From Sutcliffiella horikoshii (GTDB lineage: Bacteria > Bacillota > Bacilli > Bacillales > Bacillaceae_I), in assembly GCF_020524325.1 (NCBI RefSeq), contig NZ_JAIVKY010000001.1, forward strand, positions 156,235-220,234: a stretch of 64,000 nucleotides of DNA. Reading direction: 5' to 3'. Numbering within the stretch: position 1 is the stretch's first letter; each line of letters starts with the position of its first letter. The translations under genes and the position numbers were made by a program. This document shows positions 9,247-17,525 of the stretch, piece after piece. The notes below the pieces were generated by a model, which had not been told where the DNA came from, ran no database searches, and worked only from the letters and a program-made list of their open reading frames with translations.

Positions 9247-9466
9247 GTCTCAAAATCCCCTTTATTTTGCTGTAGCTGTATTATGTATATTTTACCATAG
9301 AAATTATTAGCCGCTCTTTATTAATGGAATCTACAATTCTTTCCATTGGGAAAATGAATGCTTTTTTCTACTATTATCTCAGACTTTTATTCTGAATTTT
9401 CCCAATATAAATTCTTTCTTTAGTATGTTAAATTATTCTTGTGTTACCAAATGAGAGGAGATGAGC

Positions 9467-11404
9467 ATGAGGATGAAGAAAAAGAATCAATCCAAGAAAG
9501 TGTTTTTATCCGTTTTATCAGCAGCAACTATTCTATCAACTGTTGCGCTAAGCAGTCCATCAACAGGGGGGGCTAGCAGCTTCGAACTAGACTTTAAGGG
9601 AGTCAGCAAGATAACAGAGATGAAGTCGGTTTCTAAAAACGGCAAAACTGGGGAAGCTTCTTTTCTAGCAGAAACAGAAAATGTGAAAATCCCAAAAGGA
9701 CTTCAAAAGAAGCTAGAGGTCGTGCCTAAAGATAACAGTCTATATATTGTTCAATTTGATGGGCCTATTTTAGAAGAAACGAAAAAAGAGTTGGAGTCCA
9801 CTGGGGCAACTATTGTTGATTACATACCAGACTATGCTTACATTGTGGAATACAAAGGCGATGTTGCGAAAGCTACAAACGGGATTGCTCATTTAGAATC
9901 CGTAGAGCCATATTTGCCGCTTTATAAAGTAGATCCATTATTGTTTACGAAAGGGGCTTCTGCTTTAGTAAAAGCTGTTGCACTTGACGCAAAACATAAT
10001 AACAAAGAAATGAATTTCAAAGGCATAGATGCAATTGTTGAATATGCCGCTAACAATAATGTTCTTTATATCTCTCCTAAAGCGGAATATAAGGTGTTGA
10101 ATGATGTAGCGAGAGGGATTGTTAAAGCCGATGTTGCCCAAAGCAGCTATGGGTTATATGGGCAAGGTCAAACAGTTGCTGTAGCAGATACTGGTCTTGA
10201 TACCGGGCGTAATGACAGCTCCATGCATGAAGCTTTCCGTGGTAAAATCACCGCATTGTATGCATTAGGAAGATCGAATAACTCCAATGATCCAAATGGT
10301 CACGGAACGCACGTTGCCGGATCGGTTCTTGGAAACGGAACAAGCAATAAAGGAATGGCACCACAGGCAAACCTAGTGTTTCAATCTATTATGGATAGCA
10401 GCGGTGGATTGGGCGGACTTCCATCTAACTTGAGCACATTATTCAGCCAAGCGTATAGTGCCGGAGCAAGAATTCATACGAACTCATGGGGCGCTGCGGT
10501 AAACGGTGCTTACACGACAGATTCCAGAAATGTCGATGATTATGTTCGTAAAAATGACATGGCTGTTCTTTTCGCAGCTGGAAATGAAGGTCCAGGCAGC
10601 AGTACTGTTAATGCACCAGGTACTGCGAAAAACGCCATTACTGTTGGAGCAACAGAAAACTTGCGTCCAAGCTTTGGATCTTATGCGGATAATATCAACC
10701 ATGTTGCTCAATTCTCTTCCCGAGGGCCAACTCGTGACGGACGTATCAAGCCAGACGTAATGGCGCCAGGAACATTTATCTTATCCGCACGTTCTTCCCT
10801 TGCACCGGATTCTTCCTTCTGGGCAAACCATGATAGCAAATATGCATACATGGGCGGAACTTCCATGGCAACACCGATTGTCGCAGGAAACGTAGCACAA
10901 TTACGTGAGCACTTTATCAAAAACAGAGGCATCACACCGAAGCCATCCTTATTGAAGGCAGCTTTGATTGCTGGTGCAACGGATGTAGGTCTTGGCTTCC
11001 CGAATGGTAACCAAGGTTGGGGACGTGTAACATTGGACAAGTCTTTAAACACTGCATTTGTGAATGAAACAAGTTCTCTTTCTACAAGCCAAAAGGCAAC
11101 CTACTCCTTCACAGCAACAGCAGGCAAGCCGCTTAAGATCTCTCTAGTATGGTCTGATGCTCCTGCAAGTACATCCGCGTCTGTGACACTAGTAAATGAT
11201 CTTGACTTGGTGATTACTGCACCAAACGGAACACAATATGTAGGAAACGACTTTACTGCTCCTTATAACAATAATTGGGACGGACGTAATAACGTAGAAA
11301 ATGTATTCGTTAATGCTCCACAAAGTGGGACATATACGATAGAGGTTCAAGCATACAATGTACCTCAAGGCCCACAGGCGTTTTCATTGGCAATTGTGAA
11401 CTAA
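9467..11404 (+). CDS. Secreted subtilisin-like alkaline serine protease (KP-43 type)
   Basis: Pre-pro-enzyme of ~645 residues. A basic N-terminus and hydrophobic core (~10-30) form the signal peptide; the propeptide runs to about residue 205; the mature part probably starts near NDVARGIVKADVAQ. The S8 triad is visible: Asp in VAVADTGLDTG, His in NGHGTHVAGS and Ser in GGTSMATPIVAG. Sequence around the active site and a ~110-residue C-terminal beta-barrel/P-like domain match the oxidation-stable KP-43 subfamily of Bacillus. The ATG at 9467 sits 6 nt after AGGAG; the ATG at 9461 is too close. Confidence 0.92.
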   Translation: MRMKKKNQSKKVFLSVLSAATILSTVALSSPSTGGASSFELDFKGVSKITEMKSVSKNGKTGEASFLAETENVKIPKGLQKKLEVVPKDNSLYIVQFDGPILEETKKELESTGATIVDYIPDYAYIVEYKGDVAKATNGIAHLESVEPYLPLYKVDPLLFTKGASALVKAVALDAKHNNKEMNFKGIDAIVEYAANNNVLYISPKAEYKVLNDVARGIVKADVAQSSYGLYGQGQTVAVADTGLDTGRNDSSMHEAFRGKITALYALGRSNNSNDPNGHGTHVAGSVLGNGTSNKGMAPQANLVFQSIMDSSGGLGGLPSNLSTLFSQAYSAGARIHTNSWGAAVNGAYTTDSRNVDDYVRKNDMAVLFAAGNEGPGSSTVNAPGTAKNAITVGATENLRPSFGSYADNINHVAQFSSRGPTRDGRIKPDVMAPGTFILSARSSLAPDSSFWANHDSKYAYMGGTSMATPIVAGNVAQLREHFIKNRGITPKPSLLKAALIAGATDVGLGFPNGNQGWGRVTLDKSLNTAFVNETSSLSTSQKATYSFTATAGKPLKISLVWSDAPASTSASVTLVNDLDLVITAPNGTQYVGNDFTAPYNNNWDGRNNVENVFVNAPQSGTYTIEVQAYNVPQGPQAFSLAIVN

Positions 11405-11422
11405 ATTTAATTTCTTGGAGAG

Positions 11423-11470
11423 ACCACTGCGATTGGGAGTTTGAGAACTTTCGGTTGCGGTGGTTTTTGG
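11423..11470 (+). terminator. Possible terminator of the protease gene
   Basis: ACCACTGC pairs with GCGGTGGT (one wobble) across a ~28-nt loop that holds further partial pairing, followed by TTTTTGGTTTTT. Confidence 0.55.
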
Positions 11471-11556
11471 TTTTTCGGGTTAGGTTACGGTGGCTGAATT
11501 GCATGCTGGTGGCTGCTGGTTGAATTGAGTTGGATTGCCCTTTTTTGCCATGAAAG

Positions 11557-11669
11557 TGTCCGTTTTTGCGGAAGAATAAGCTCAATCATGGTAAATGTCC
11601 GAAGTTTTTGAGAAATTGACCGAAGTTTTTGCATCATTGAAATGTCCGAACAACTCTATAATTTGACCG
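11557..11669. repeat. Phased TGTCCG / TGACCG intergenic repeats
   Basis: The words TGTCCG and TGACCG start at 11557, 11596, 11617, 11643 and 11664, mostly with AA following and alternating T/A in the third base. Two of the gaps are 21 bp. The style resembles the 21-bp-phased regions at 19943 and 27377. No open frame of gene quality lies in 11471-11843. Confidence 0.6.
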
Positions 11670-11843
11670 AACCACTTTAAAACACATGAAAAAGGGTTGA
11701 AAAAGCACGTTTTTGACCACTATTCGGTATCTTTTTTTCCAATTTTTCAATCCAAATCACCATCAAATAATTTAAAAGCACCCAGAAGTAGAACGACTCC
11801 CATTAAAAGAGCCGTCTATCCCAGATGCTTTCATTCACTCAAC

Positions 11844-11990
11844 CTATTCTTCGTTTGTTTCCCCAGTATTCGTTTCATTTTGTTCCATATTCGTTTCGTT
11901 GTTGTTCATTTCTTCATTCTCAGCGGCGCATCCAGTTGCAAGAGCTAATAATAATACGGAAGATGATAAAGCCAATAACATTTTCTTCAT
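11844..11990 (-). CDS. Small lipoprotein, 48 residues
   Basis: A short gene with AAGGAGG 9 nt before the ATG at 11990. The product begins MKKMLLALSS, has a hydrophobic stretch and a lipobox ending LATGC at residue 21, followed by a highly acidic, Asn-rich tail (Glu, Asn, Thr, Met). After lipidation the mature peptide would be only 28 residues, anchored on the outer membrane face. The signal peptide, lipobox and ribosome binding site together make it a convincing gene. Function unknown. A weak imperfect hairpin lies downstream at ~11777-11830. Confidence 0.8.
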   Translation of the reverse strand: MKKMLLALSSSVLLLALATGCAAENEEMNNNETNMEQNETNTGETNEE

Positions 11991-12132
11991 GATTGAACTT
12001 CCTCCTTGAGCTATGCTTGTTTTAGTGGACTACAAGCTTAATCTTACAAGAAATCCGAACAAAAGAAAGCTATTTTACCAATAATTCACAACAATTAAAC
12101 ATTGTTTACGTACGCTTTACATCCCCTAAATA

Positions 12133-14064
12133 TCAGTCGTCTGACTCCTCTAAAATTACCTCGTCTACATGATGTTTCTTCATTTTATTTCGAAGCTTAC
12201 GATTTTCTTTGGATTCAAACACAATGTCCATATCATAATCTTCTGTATAAAGATCCTCCGCTTTAATATAGAGGGAAAGTCGCTTATGGTTAAAGGTTTC
12301 CAAGCTTCCTTTTACCATTACCTGCACATCCCCTTTCTCATCAGCTGGTTTATAGACGATACCGAACTCACCGATAGATTGAATTTTTACATTGTCCCCT
12401 TTCTTAAAAATAATCTCCTGCTTTGCTTTTTCTTTTTCTGGATGTTTCATTTTTCTCACGTACTTTTGATTCATCGCTAGTTGCCTGTCTAGCTCATGTC
12501 TTGGCCTATCTGATTTATCGCTGTAATCTTTCATTTCTTTATACGTTATCTGGTGTGCCCGTTCTATCAACTTGGGGTGCATGCCTAGACGAAGTGCAAT
12601 GGCAAACGCTTGACTGTCCCCACCTTTCCCTACGATAAGACGATAGGTCGGCTTGAGTGTCTCGACATTAAATTCCATCGATCCGTTGCAGAACCCTTCA
12701 TGTTCATTTGCAAACTCCTTGATTTCACTATAGTGGGTAGTGGCTAGCATTGTCGTTCCCTTGTTATATAATTCTTCTAAAATAGAAGTTGCAAGCCCCA
12801 TCCCTTCTGCCGGGTCTGTTCCGGAACCGAGTTCATCAAGCAGCACCAATGTCTGAGGTGTAGACTCCGCCAAAATTTCAATTATGTTTTTCACTCTGGA
12901 AGAAAAGGTACTTAAAGACTGTTCAATACTTTGCCCGTCCCCGATATCCACCAACACTTTGTGGAAAATGGCTATCTCACTCCCTTTTTCAGCAGGGATA
13001 TGCATGCCACATTGGGCCATCAAAGTTAGGAGTCCCACTGTTTTAATTGTCACTGTTTTTCCGCCCGTGTTTGGGCCTGTGATAACCAGTGCATCATAAT
13101 CCTCACCTATTACCAAGTTTAATGGTACTGCATTTTTTCCAAGTAACGGATGTCTCGCACCTTCCAATCGGATAACATGATGTTCATTTATCTTTGGTGC
13201 TGTTCCATCAAGCAATAAGCTGTGCTTCGCCTTTGCAAAAATCACATCATAGCTGACCATTAAATCCATCGCCAATTTTATTTCTTTTTCATGCTCTTGG
13301 ACCAATCCAGTCAGCGCAAACAGGATTTGCTCTTCTTCTGCCTCTTCTTGAAACTTCAGCATACTGATGGAATCTTGGATGATGCTAATTTCTTCAGGCT
13401 CCATGTACACGGTGGATCCGGAAGCAGAAACATCGAGAACCGATCCCTTAATATTGTTTTTGTATTCTTTTTTGACCGGAATGACATACCTTCCGTTTCT
13501 GGTACTTACCAGGTTTTCTTGTAGATACTTACTGTATTTGGTGGACTTGACAAGCTGCTCGATACGGTTCTTGATGCGTTCCTCCAATGTAGCTATCTGT
13601 TTTCTTACTTTCAGCAGCTCTTTGCTCGCGTAATCGTCTACCTTGCCATTTCGAATGCATCGAATTATCTCTTCTGCTACATGAGAGAGCTCTGTAACAG
13701 AGTAGATGTAGCTTGTGATTACTGGTGCTGCGTACTCCTTGTCTTTCATAAAACGTTTGAGCTTTTCGATGGTATCCAAGAAATCATGGAGACCTATCAG
13801 CTGATCTGGCCTGAATGCAATTCCTTTGTGCAGATTTTTTAGAATGTACTCAATTCCGTGAAGACCGTGAATGGGTACACTTGAACTAATGGCCAGTATC
13901 TTCTTTCCTTCTGTTACCTCGTTTAACCATGCTTCAATCTGTCTTTTATTCACGGATGGTTCCAATGCCAAAACAGCATTTTTCCCAGGTTCTGATAGTG
14001 CAAAAGTTGCCACGTCTTTCTTTAGATCTGTAAATTGTAAAGCTTTAATTGTTTCGTTATTCAC
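12133..14064 (-). CDS. MutS2-like ATPase lacking the Smr nuclease domain
   Basis: 643 residues. The N-terminal half is the helical MutS core/lever region; the ATPase has Walker A GPNTGGKT, Walker B LVLLDELGSGTDPAEG and a switch His in ATTHYSEIK. After the MutS2 coiled-coil insert comes a KOW-like stretch (KKGDNVKIQSIGEFGIVY) and then the protein stops. Canonical MutS2 (~785 residues) continues into an Smr domain, which is absent here. B. subtilis MutS2 splits collided ribosomes; a similar role in translation is therefore plausible. Start is GTG at 14064, 8 nt after AGGAGG. The upstream leader looks like an attenuator. Confidence 0.85.
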   Translation of the reverse strand: MNNETIKALQFTDLKKDVATFALSEPGKNAVLALEPSVNKRQIEAWLNEVTEGKKILAISSSVPIHGLHGIEYILKNLHKGIAFRPDQLIGLHDFLDTIEKLKRFMKDKEYAAPVITSYIYSVTELSHVAEEIIRCIRNGKVDDYASKELLKVRKQIATLEERIKNRIEQLVKSTKYSKYLQENLVSTRNGRYVIPVKKEYKNNIKGSVLDVSASGSTVYMEPEEISIIQDSISMLKFQEEAEEEQILFALTGLVQEHEKEIKLAMDLMVSYDVIFAKAKHSLLLDGTAPKINEHHVIRLEGARHPLLGKNAVPLNLVIGEDYDALVITGPNTGGKTVTIKTVGLLTLMAQCGMHIPAEKGSEIAIFHKVLVDIGDGQSIEQSLSTFSSRVKNIIEILAESTPQTLVLLDELGSGTDPAEGMGLATSILEELYNKGTTMLATTHYSEIKEFANEHEGFCNGSMEFNVETLKPTYRLIVGKGGDSQAFAIALRLGMHPKLIERAHQITYKEMKDYSDKSDRPRHELDRQLAMNQKYVRKMKHPEKEKAKQEIIFKKGDNVKIQSIGEFGIVYKPADEKGDVQVMVKGSLETFNHKRLSLYIKAEDLYTEDYDMDIVFESKENRKLRNKMKKHHVDEVILEESDD

Positions 14065-14166
14065 TGTTTTTTCCTCCTAGTAATTAGTAAGCAGTTTGGT
14101 GGATGTAGGCCACTAAAACCGTGCGAGGAAATGCTAAGATCAGGGCCATAACTATTTTTTACAAAT

Positions 14167-14204
14167 AAAAAAACACAAAGAACAACACTCGTCCTTTGCG
14201 TTTT
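14167..14204 (-). terminator. Leader terminator before the MutS2-like gene
   Basis: On the minus strand AAAACGCAAAG pairs with CTTTGTGTTTT (one wobble) around a 13-nt loop, followed by T3. It lies ~100 nt before the start codon and ~190 nt after a 7-codon leader ORF, the usual place for a transcription attenuator. Confidence 0.8.
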
Positions 14205-14271
14205 GAATGGTAGTTTTAAAATGGAATGCACGTTAGGCAGAAAAATACCTATACTCGTGCTGTAACTATCA

Positions 14272-14417
14272 TTTTATGGAGCAGGCGCAAACCCGTGTTC
14301 TTAACATTTCGCTATGAGAAAAAAAGCGTACTCAAACAGAGCTCGACAAAGTCGAACTTTTTCCTCATATCGCACGTATTTGGTTACGTTTAGTTAAGAA
14401 CTACCTTTTCCATAAAA
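14272..14417 (-). ncRNA. Long structured leader RNA with nested hairpin
   Basis: Nested arms on the minus strand: TTTTATGGA with TCCATAAAA (14409-14417 and 14272-14280), then GTTCTTAAC with GTTAAGAAC, then CGATATGAGGAAAAAG with CTTTTTTTCTCATAGCG (two mismatches), and a small inner hairpin TCGAC-TTT-GTCGA. The outer 5' arm contains the start and most of a 7-codon ORF. Alternative pairings exist: GGTAGTT (in the ORF) with AACTACC at the foot of the terminator, and AAGAACA with TGTTCTT in the terminator's loop and 3' arm. It could instead be a small mobile MITE-like element. Confidence 0.6.
14390..14413 (-). CDS. Seven-codon leader peptide MEKVVLN
   Basis: ATG at 14413 stands 8 nt after AGAAGGAG, and the frame ends at TAA after seven codons. 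A strong ribosome binding site on so short a frame, just after a promoter and inside one arm of a large hairpin, is typical of regulatory leader peptides. The downstream gene is the MutS2-like ATPase. Confidence 0.6.
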   Translation of the reverse strand: MEKVVLN

Positions 14418-14445
14418 CAAACTCCTTCTGTTTGAAGATACTAAC

Positions 14446-14474
14446 ATTATAAAGGATGAACTTTTGAAAGTCAC
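14446..14474 (-). promoter_or_regulatory. Sigma-A-type promoter of the leader RNA
   Basis: -35 GTGACT (14469-14474) and -10 TATAAT (14446-14451) on the minus strand with a 17-bp spacer. The expected start point is ~14439, about 25 nt before the leader ORF. It lies directly after the stop of hepT. Confidence 0.7.
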
Positions 14475-14476
14475 GC

Positions 14477-14890
14477 CTAATTATTTTTTACATTTAATAT
14501 TTGCTTTGTAAATTCTAAATAGTCTTCAAGATGTTTCTCGACAATTACTCTTACAATTTCTAAGTTAATTTCTTGGTAGTCATGAACTGCTATGTTACGA
14601 AATCCTACCATTGCCTTCAACCGTAAAGACAAATTTTCATTAATGATAGTATGCGAAGACAAATAATCAAACGCATCTCGACTTGATTGAGGAATACCCA
14701 ACTTCTTTTCAGATACTACATGCATTGCAATATCTATACTTGCTTCACATGCTCGTTGAATATTCAGTATGATAGAATCTTGCTTTGTAAAATTCTTTAG
14801 ATTTAATGGGTCATTATCATATTCTTCTCTAATTCTTTTAATACACCGCTCTATCGTACTTATTTTATTTAGAATAATATCCCTATTCAT
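14477..14890 (-). CDS. hepT: HepT-family HEPN toxin (putative RNase)
   Basis: 137 residues from ATG 14890, which has a GGGAGAG site 5 nt upstream; a longer frame to 14941 lacks one. The HEPN catalytic motif RX4HXY is seen as RNIAVHDY near residue 98. HEPN proteins of this kind are RNases that cleave tRNA or mRNA and are silenced by the partner MntA, which adds AMP to the Tyr of this motif. The start overlaps the 3' end of mntA by 8 nt, so they are coupled. All key residues are present, so the pair should be active. Confidence 0.88.
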   Translation of the reverse strand: MNRDIILNKISTIERCIKRIREEYDNDPLNLKNFTKQDSIILNIQRACEASIDIAMHVVSEKKLGIPQSSRDAFDYLSSHTIINENLSLRLKAMVGFRNIAVHDYQEINLEIVRVIVEKHLEDYLEFTKQILNVKNN

Positions 14891-15281
14891 AAACTCTCCC
14901 ACTTTCGGTAACTCGATCGAGAATCCTCTTTCTTTCCTCATTTAACATTGCATACTTTTTATAGGTGACCATTTCGAACAAAGCCTGTCTTTTCTTATCG
15001 GACAAATATATTACTTTTCCTTTGGTTATAATTTGCATTTGAAAAACAGTAGATGCTTGCGTAAGGTCAACTAAATCCACGTCTTTATTAATAAGACTTG
15101 CTAATTTCTGAGCAAGCATATACCTTTCGTAGTGATCCAATTTCTTGCTGCTCAGATAAGCGACATCTACATCACTACCTGGATGAGTTAACTCTGGTGT
15201 AGTTTGAGAACCAAATAAATAGATAACTTCTGGACTTAATTCTTTGACCAAAAAGTCTATGATAATATTCTCGTCAACCAT
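14883..15281 (-). CDS. mntA: MntA-family nucleotidyltransferase antitoxin
   Basis: 132 residues. The minimal nucleotidyltransferase motif G-S-x10-D-x-D is present as FGSQT...GSDVDVAY (Gly-Ser near residue 28, Asp pair near 40). MntA antitoxins neutralise HepT by transferring AMP to it. A GAGGG site lies upstream of two adjacent ATGs; the second (15281) has the better spacing. The order antitoxin then toxin and the 8-nt overlap match known MntA-HepT modules. Confidence 0.88.
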   Translation of the reverse strand: MVDENIIIDFLVKELSPEVIYLFGSQTTPELTHPGSDVDVAYLSSKKLDHYERYMLAQKLASLINKDVDLVDLTQASTVFQMQIITKGKVIYLSDKKRQALFEMVTYKKYAMLNEERKRILDRVTESGRVYE

Positions 15282-15360
15282 CATTATCCCTCCATCCAAA
15301 CACAATTTTATGTAAATCATACCACATCTCATTATTCTTTCCACATCTATCCTCAAGCAA

Positions 15361-15386
15361 AACAAAACTCCTGTATAAACAGGAGT
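15361..15386 (-). terminator. Intrinsic terminator of the DUF421 gene
   Basis: Stem ACTCCTGT / ACAGGAGT with a 4-nt loop, followed on the minus strand by TTTTGTT. Confidence 0.85.
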
Positions 15387-15399
15387 ACATTTGCTTCCA

Positions 15400-16068
15400 T
15401 TATTGTATATTATTCCGCTTATTAATAATCAATTTCTTTGTTTTCTCATTAACATAGGCGTAGAGGATGTCTTTCACATCTATCTGTCGGACAGTTAAAT
15501 GATCTAGCAGCCACTCCTTGGATCTGTCCAGTAGCTTTAGATTCTTATCTTGAATTTTCCCATCAATAATAACCGAAATTGGTAACCCCTCATCATCAAT
15601 CGATATTTCAAGATGTTGGACCGTAACAGGGGTGTTTTCCGGCTTTGGAATGATGCTTATCTCCCCAATCGGTTCTAAAATGGCATAGTCAATGTCAGAG
15701 ATTTTCGGATACCCTTTACTTCTTAAGATGGAAAGCATCTGTGCGATGGATACCATTGATTTTTCCATATTATCCTCTACTATTTGTCCGTGTTTAATCA
15801 GTATTGTCGGCTCTCCCAGAAAGAAACGGTTGCCCCATTGCCAAAGGGTCAGTTTTGAGAATATTATATGTATCATAACGAGCACAGCAAGTGCACCAAG
15901 CGTCGGTAGGTATTCTGTACTGATGAGGGGTTCTGATGCCACCGTTCCAACGATAATAATGGCTACAAGGTCATACGGAGTCATCTGTACGATTGTGGAT
16001 TTCCCCATTATCCTCATAATGGCAATCGTAATGATGTATATGGTCAATATTTTTATTATTAAAATCAT
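15400..16068 (-). CDS. DUF421 (YetF-like) membrane protein
   Basis: 222 residues. Three membrane helices occupy the first ~85 residues, with the family pattern RIMGKSTIVQMTPYDLVAII. A soluble alpha/beta domain follows (YetF C-terminal domain, ~95-215) with ILRSKGYP and the PISVIIDGKI stretch. Members in Bacillus (YetF, YrbG, YdfR and others) include proteins linked to spore and membrane physiology; no reaction is known. Start ATG 16068 with GAGGAG 6 nt upstream. It has its own terminator. Confidence 0.88.
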   Translation of the reverse strand: MILIIKILTIYIITIAIMRIMGKSTIVQMTPYDLVAIIIVGTVASEPLISTEYLPTLGALAVLVMIHIIFSKLTLWQWGNRFFLGEPTILIKHGQIVEDNMEKSMVSIAQMLSILRSKGYPKISDIDYAILEPIGEISIIPKPENTPVTVQHLEISIDDEGLPISVIIDGKIQDKNLKLLDRSKEWLLDHLTVRQIDVKDILYAYVNEKTKKLIINKRNNIQ

Positions 16069-16131
16069 GGTTAACTCCTCATATCTCTTTTCGAAATATG
16101 ATGTCCTGATTTCCTGAAAATATCCTGTGAT

Positions 16132-16596
16132 TTAGTTGCTTACTATTAGATGCTCGGTGGTCTCAGGTATTTTCTTTAACGCCTTCTTCAAAAATTCGGG
16201 GTATAGTACGACATCTTCTAACTCAGAGATTGGTACCCATTCATAAACCAACCTTTCTCCTTCCACCCCATGAAACGATCCATTAGGTAGAGCTTGTTTA
16301 TCATCCGTTGAAACAAGATAGTAAAGACCTATTTCATGTACTTTCTTCTCACGGTATTCAAAGAAATTTTCTACAATCCAAACCATTCGTCCGACCTGTA
16401 CGGAAAGGTCGAGTTCTTCTGTAAATTCGCGTTGCAGGCTGAGGGGGGATGCTTCGTTCATCTCCACTCTTCCACCCGGCAACGACCAGATTTTGTCCTC
16501 GCTTGCTCTGTGCAGGAGGATACGGCCATCCTGTATCCAGACTCCTGCCACTCTGTAATTGAAAACAGCTTTTTCTGTATGGAAAACGACATCCAT
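16132..16596 (-). CDS. NUDIX hydrolase
   Basis: 154 residues with the Nudix box GRVEMNE-x7-REFTEEL near residues 40-62, which binds Mg2+ and cleaves nucleoside diphosphate derivatives; the usual Gly after the box is Asp. The substrate is unknown. AAAGGAGG lies 7 nt before the ATG. It is the last gene of a five-gene minus-strand operon that begins with the signal peptidase at 18923. Confidence 0.88.
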   Translation of the reverse strand: MDVVFHTEKAVFNYRVAGVWIQDGRILLHRASEDKIWSLPGGRVEMNEASPLSLQREFTEELDLSVQVGRMVWIVENFFEYREKKVHEIGLYYLVSTDDKQALPNGSFHGVEGERLVYEWVPISELEDVVLYPEFLKKALKKIPETTEHLIVSN

Positions 16597-16597
16597 T

Positions 16598-17047
16598 TTA
16601 TTCGCCTCCTTTGAGATCGTTTATTATGGTTGCAATTTGTTCCGTCAGTGTTACTTGGCTGCTAATAATCCAAACCAAAAATGCAATTAATACAATTGAA
16701 TAGAATGTTACGTACCTTTTCCAGTTATTTTCAGGTCTAAATGGCTTATAAGCGTTTTTGAATAACAACAAAAAAAAGACCAAGCAAAATACATAGGTCA
16801 CGTTCCAATAAGCATCTGCTTTGGTTATTAGCTCGATTGCTTTTATTGCTTCATTGGTGGGAGTGCTTATTACTTGATCCTTTGTTAGGTATCCTTTTTC
16901 AATGGTCAGTGCTCCATTTTCATGATACTGATACGAATATCCTGTTAAATTGAAGTTGCTCACCGTAGTAAATAGGATGAGGCTAAGGGAAATCAGTATA
17001 TAAGCAATAAAAAGATGGTTGGTTTTAATATTTGAAATGCGTATCAC
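16598..17047 (-). CDS. Membrane protein of unknown function
   Basis: About 149 residues with three hydrophobic helices (near 10-30, 83-100 and 112-132), an exposed loop of ~50 residues between the first two, and a short cytoplasmic tail. I do not recognise a family. The start is uncertain: GTG at 17047 overlaps the upstream acetyltransferase gene by 23 nt and has a TTGGAG directly before it. It ends 1 nt before the NUDIX gene, within one operon. Confidence 0.65.
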   Translation of the reverse strand: MIRISNIKTNHLFIAYILISLSLILFTTVSNFNLTGYSYQYHENGALTIEKGYLTKDQVISTPTNEAIKAIELITKADAYWNVTYVFCLVFFLLLFKNAYKPFRPENNWKRYVTFYSIVLIAFLVWIISSQVTLTEQIATIINDLKGGE

Positions 17048-17525
17048 TCCAAGACTCTAATGATTTAACGAATACCACTCGATCCTGCCCAATTCCGTCA
17101 TAGTTCTGATGAATGGGTATACCGTCTATCACCATGTCCCCGTCCTTCATGGTAAAACCCATTCTTGTATGAAAGTTAATGGAGGTGGCATTCACAGGCG
17201 ACGTCACACAACTCACTTCTGAACACCCTTTTTCCTTAACTGCCTGAAAAAAATGTTCATAAAGCATTTTTCCAATATTTTTCTTACGCGTGTTTGGGTT
17301 TACTCCCACAAAATGTATGTATGCTTGTTCCGGAATAAATGGAGAAACGAAGCCTATTACAAACCCAATTGTCTCTCCGTTATCTTCTATAATAAAACTC
17401 GTGTTTTTAAAATGATGAATGAATAATCGTGGCAGCATGTCGACCATATCCCGCCCGCCCCACCATGTGTTAAGGTTGGTGGATATGCGAAGGAAGTCTT
17501 CGTCTTTTATGTTTCTTATATTCAT
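17025..17525 (-). CDS. GNAT-family N-acetyltransferase
   Basis: 166 residues with the GNAT core: beta4 FIIEDNGETIGFVIGF, then IHFVGVNPNTRKKNIGKMLYEHF, where the R/Q-x-x-G-x-G/A acetyl-CoA loop has the form RKKNIGK, and SINFHTRMGFTM near the end. It should acetylate a small amine or a protein N-terminus; the substrate cannot be inferred. Start ATG 17525 overlaps the stop of the nucleotidyltransferase gene as ATGA. Confidence 0.85.
   Translation of the reverse strand: MNIRNIKDEDFLRISTNLNTWWGGRDMVDMLPRLFIHHFKNTSFIIEDNGETIGFVIGFVSPFIPEQAYIHFVGVNPNTRKKNIGKMLYEHFFQAVKEKGCSEVSCVTSPVNATSINFHTRMGFTMKDGDMVIDGIPIHQNYDGIGQDRVVFVKSLESWSDTHFKY

Noticed and set aside
11697..11948. 83-codon plus-strand frame
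   Set aside because: It is antisense to the small lipoprotein gene, which has a lipobox and a ribosome binding site.
14272..14417. T-box or known metabolite riboswitch before the MutS2-like gene
   Set aside because: No GGTGGNACCGCG-type T-box core or other riboswitch core is present; the leader ORF suggests a translation-based mechanism.
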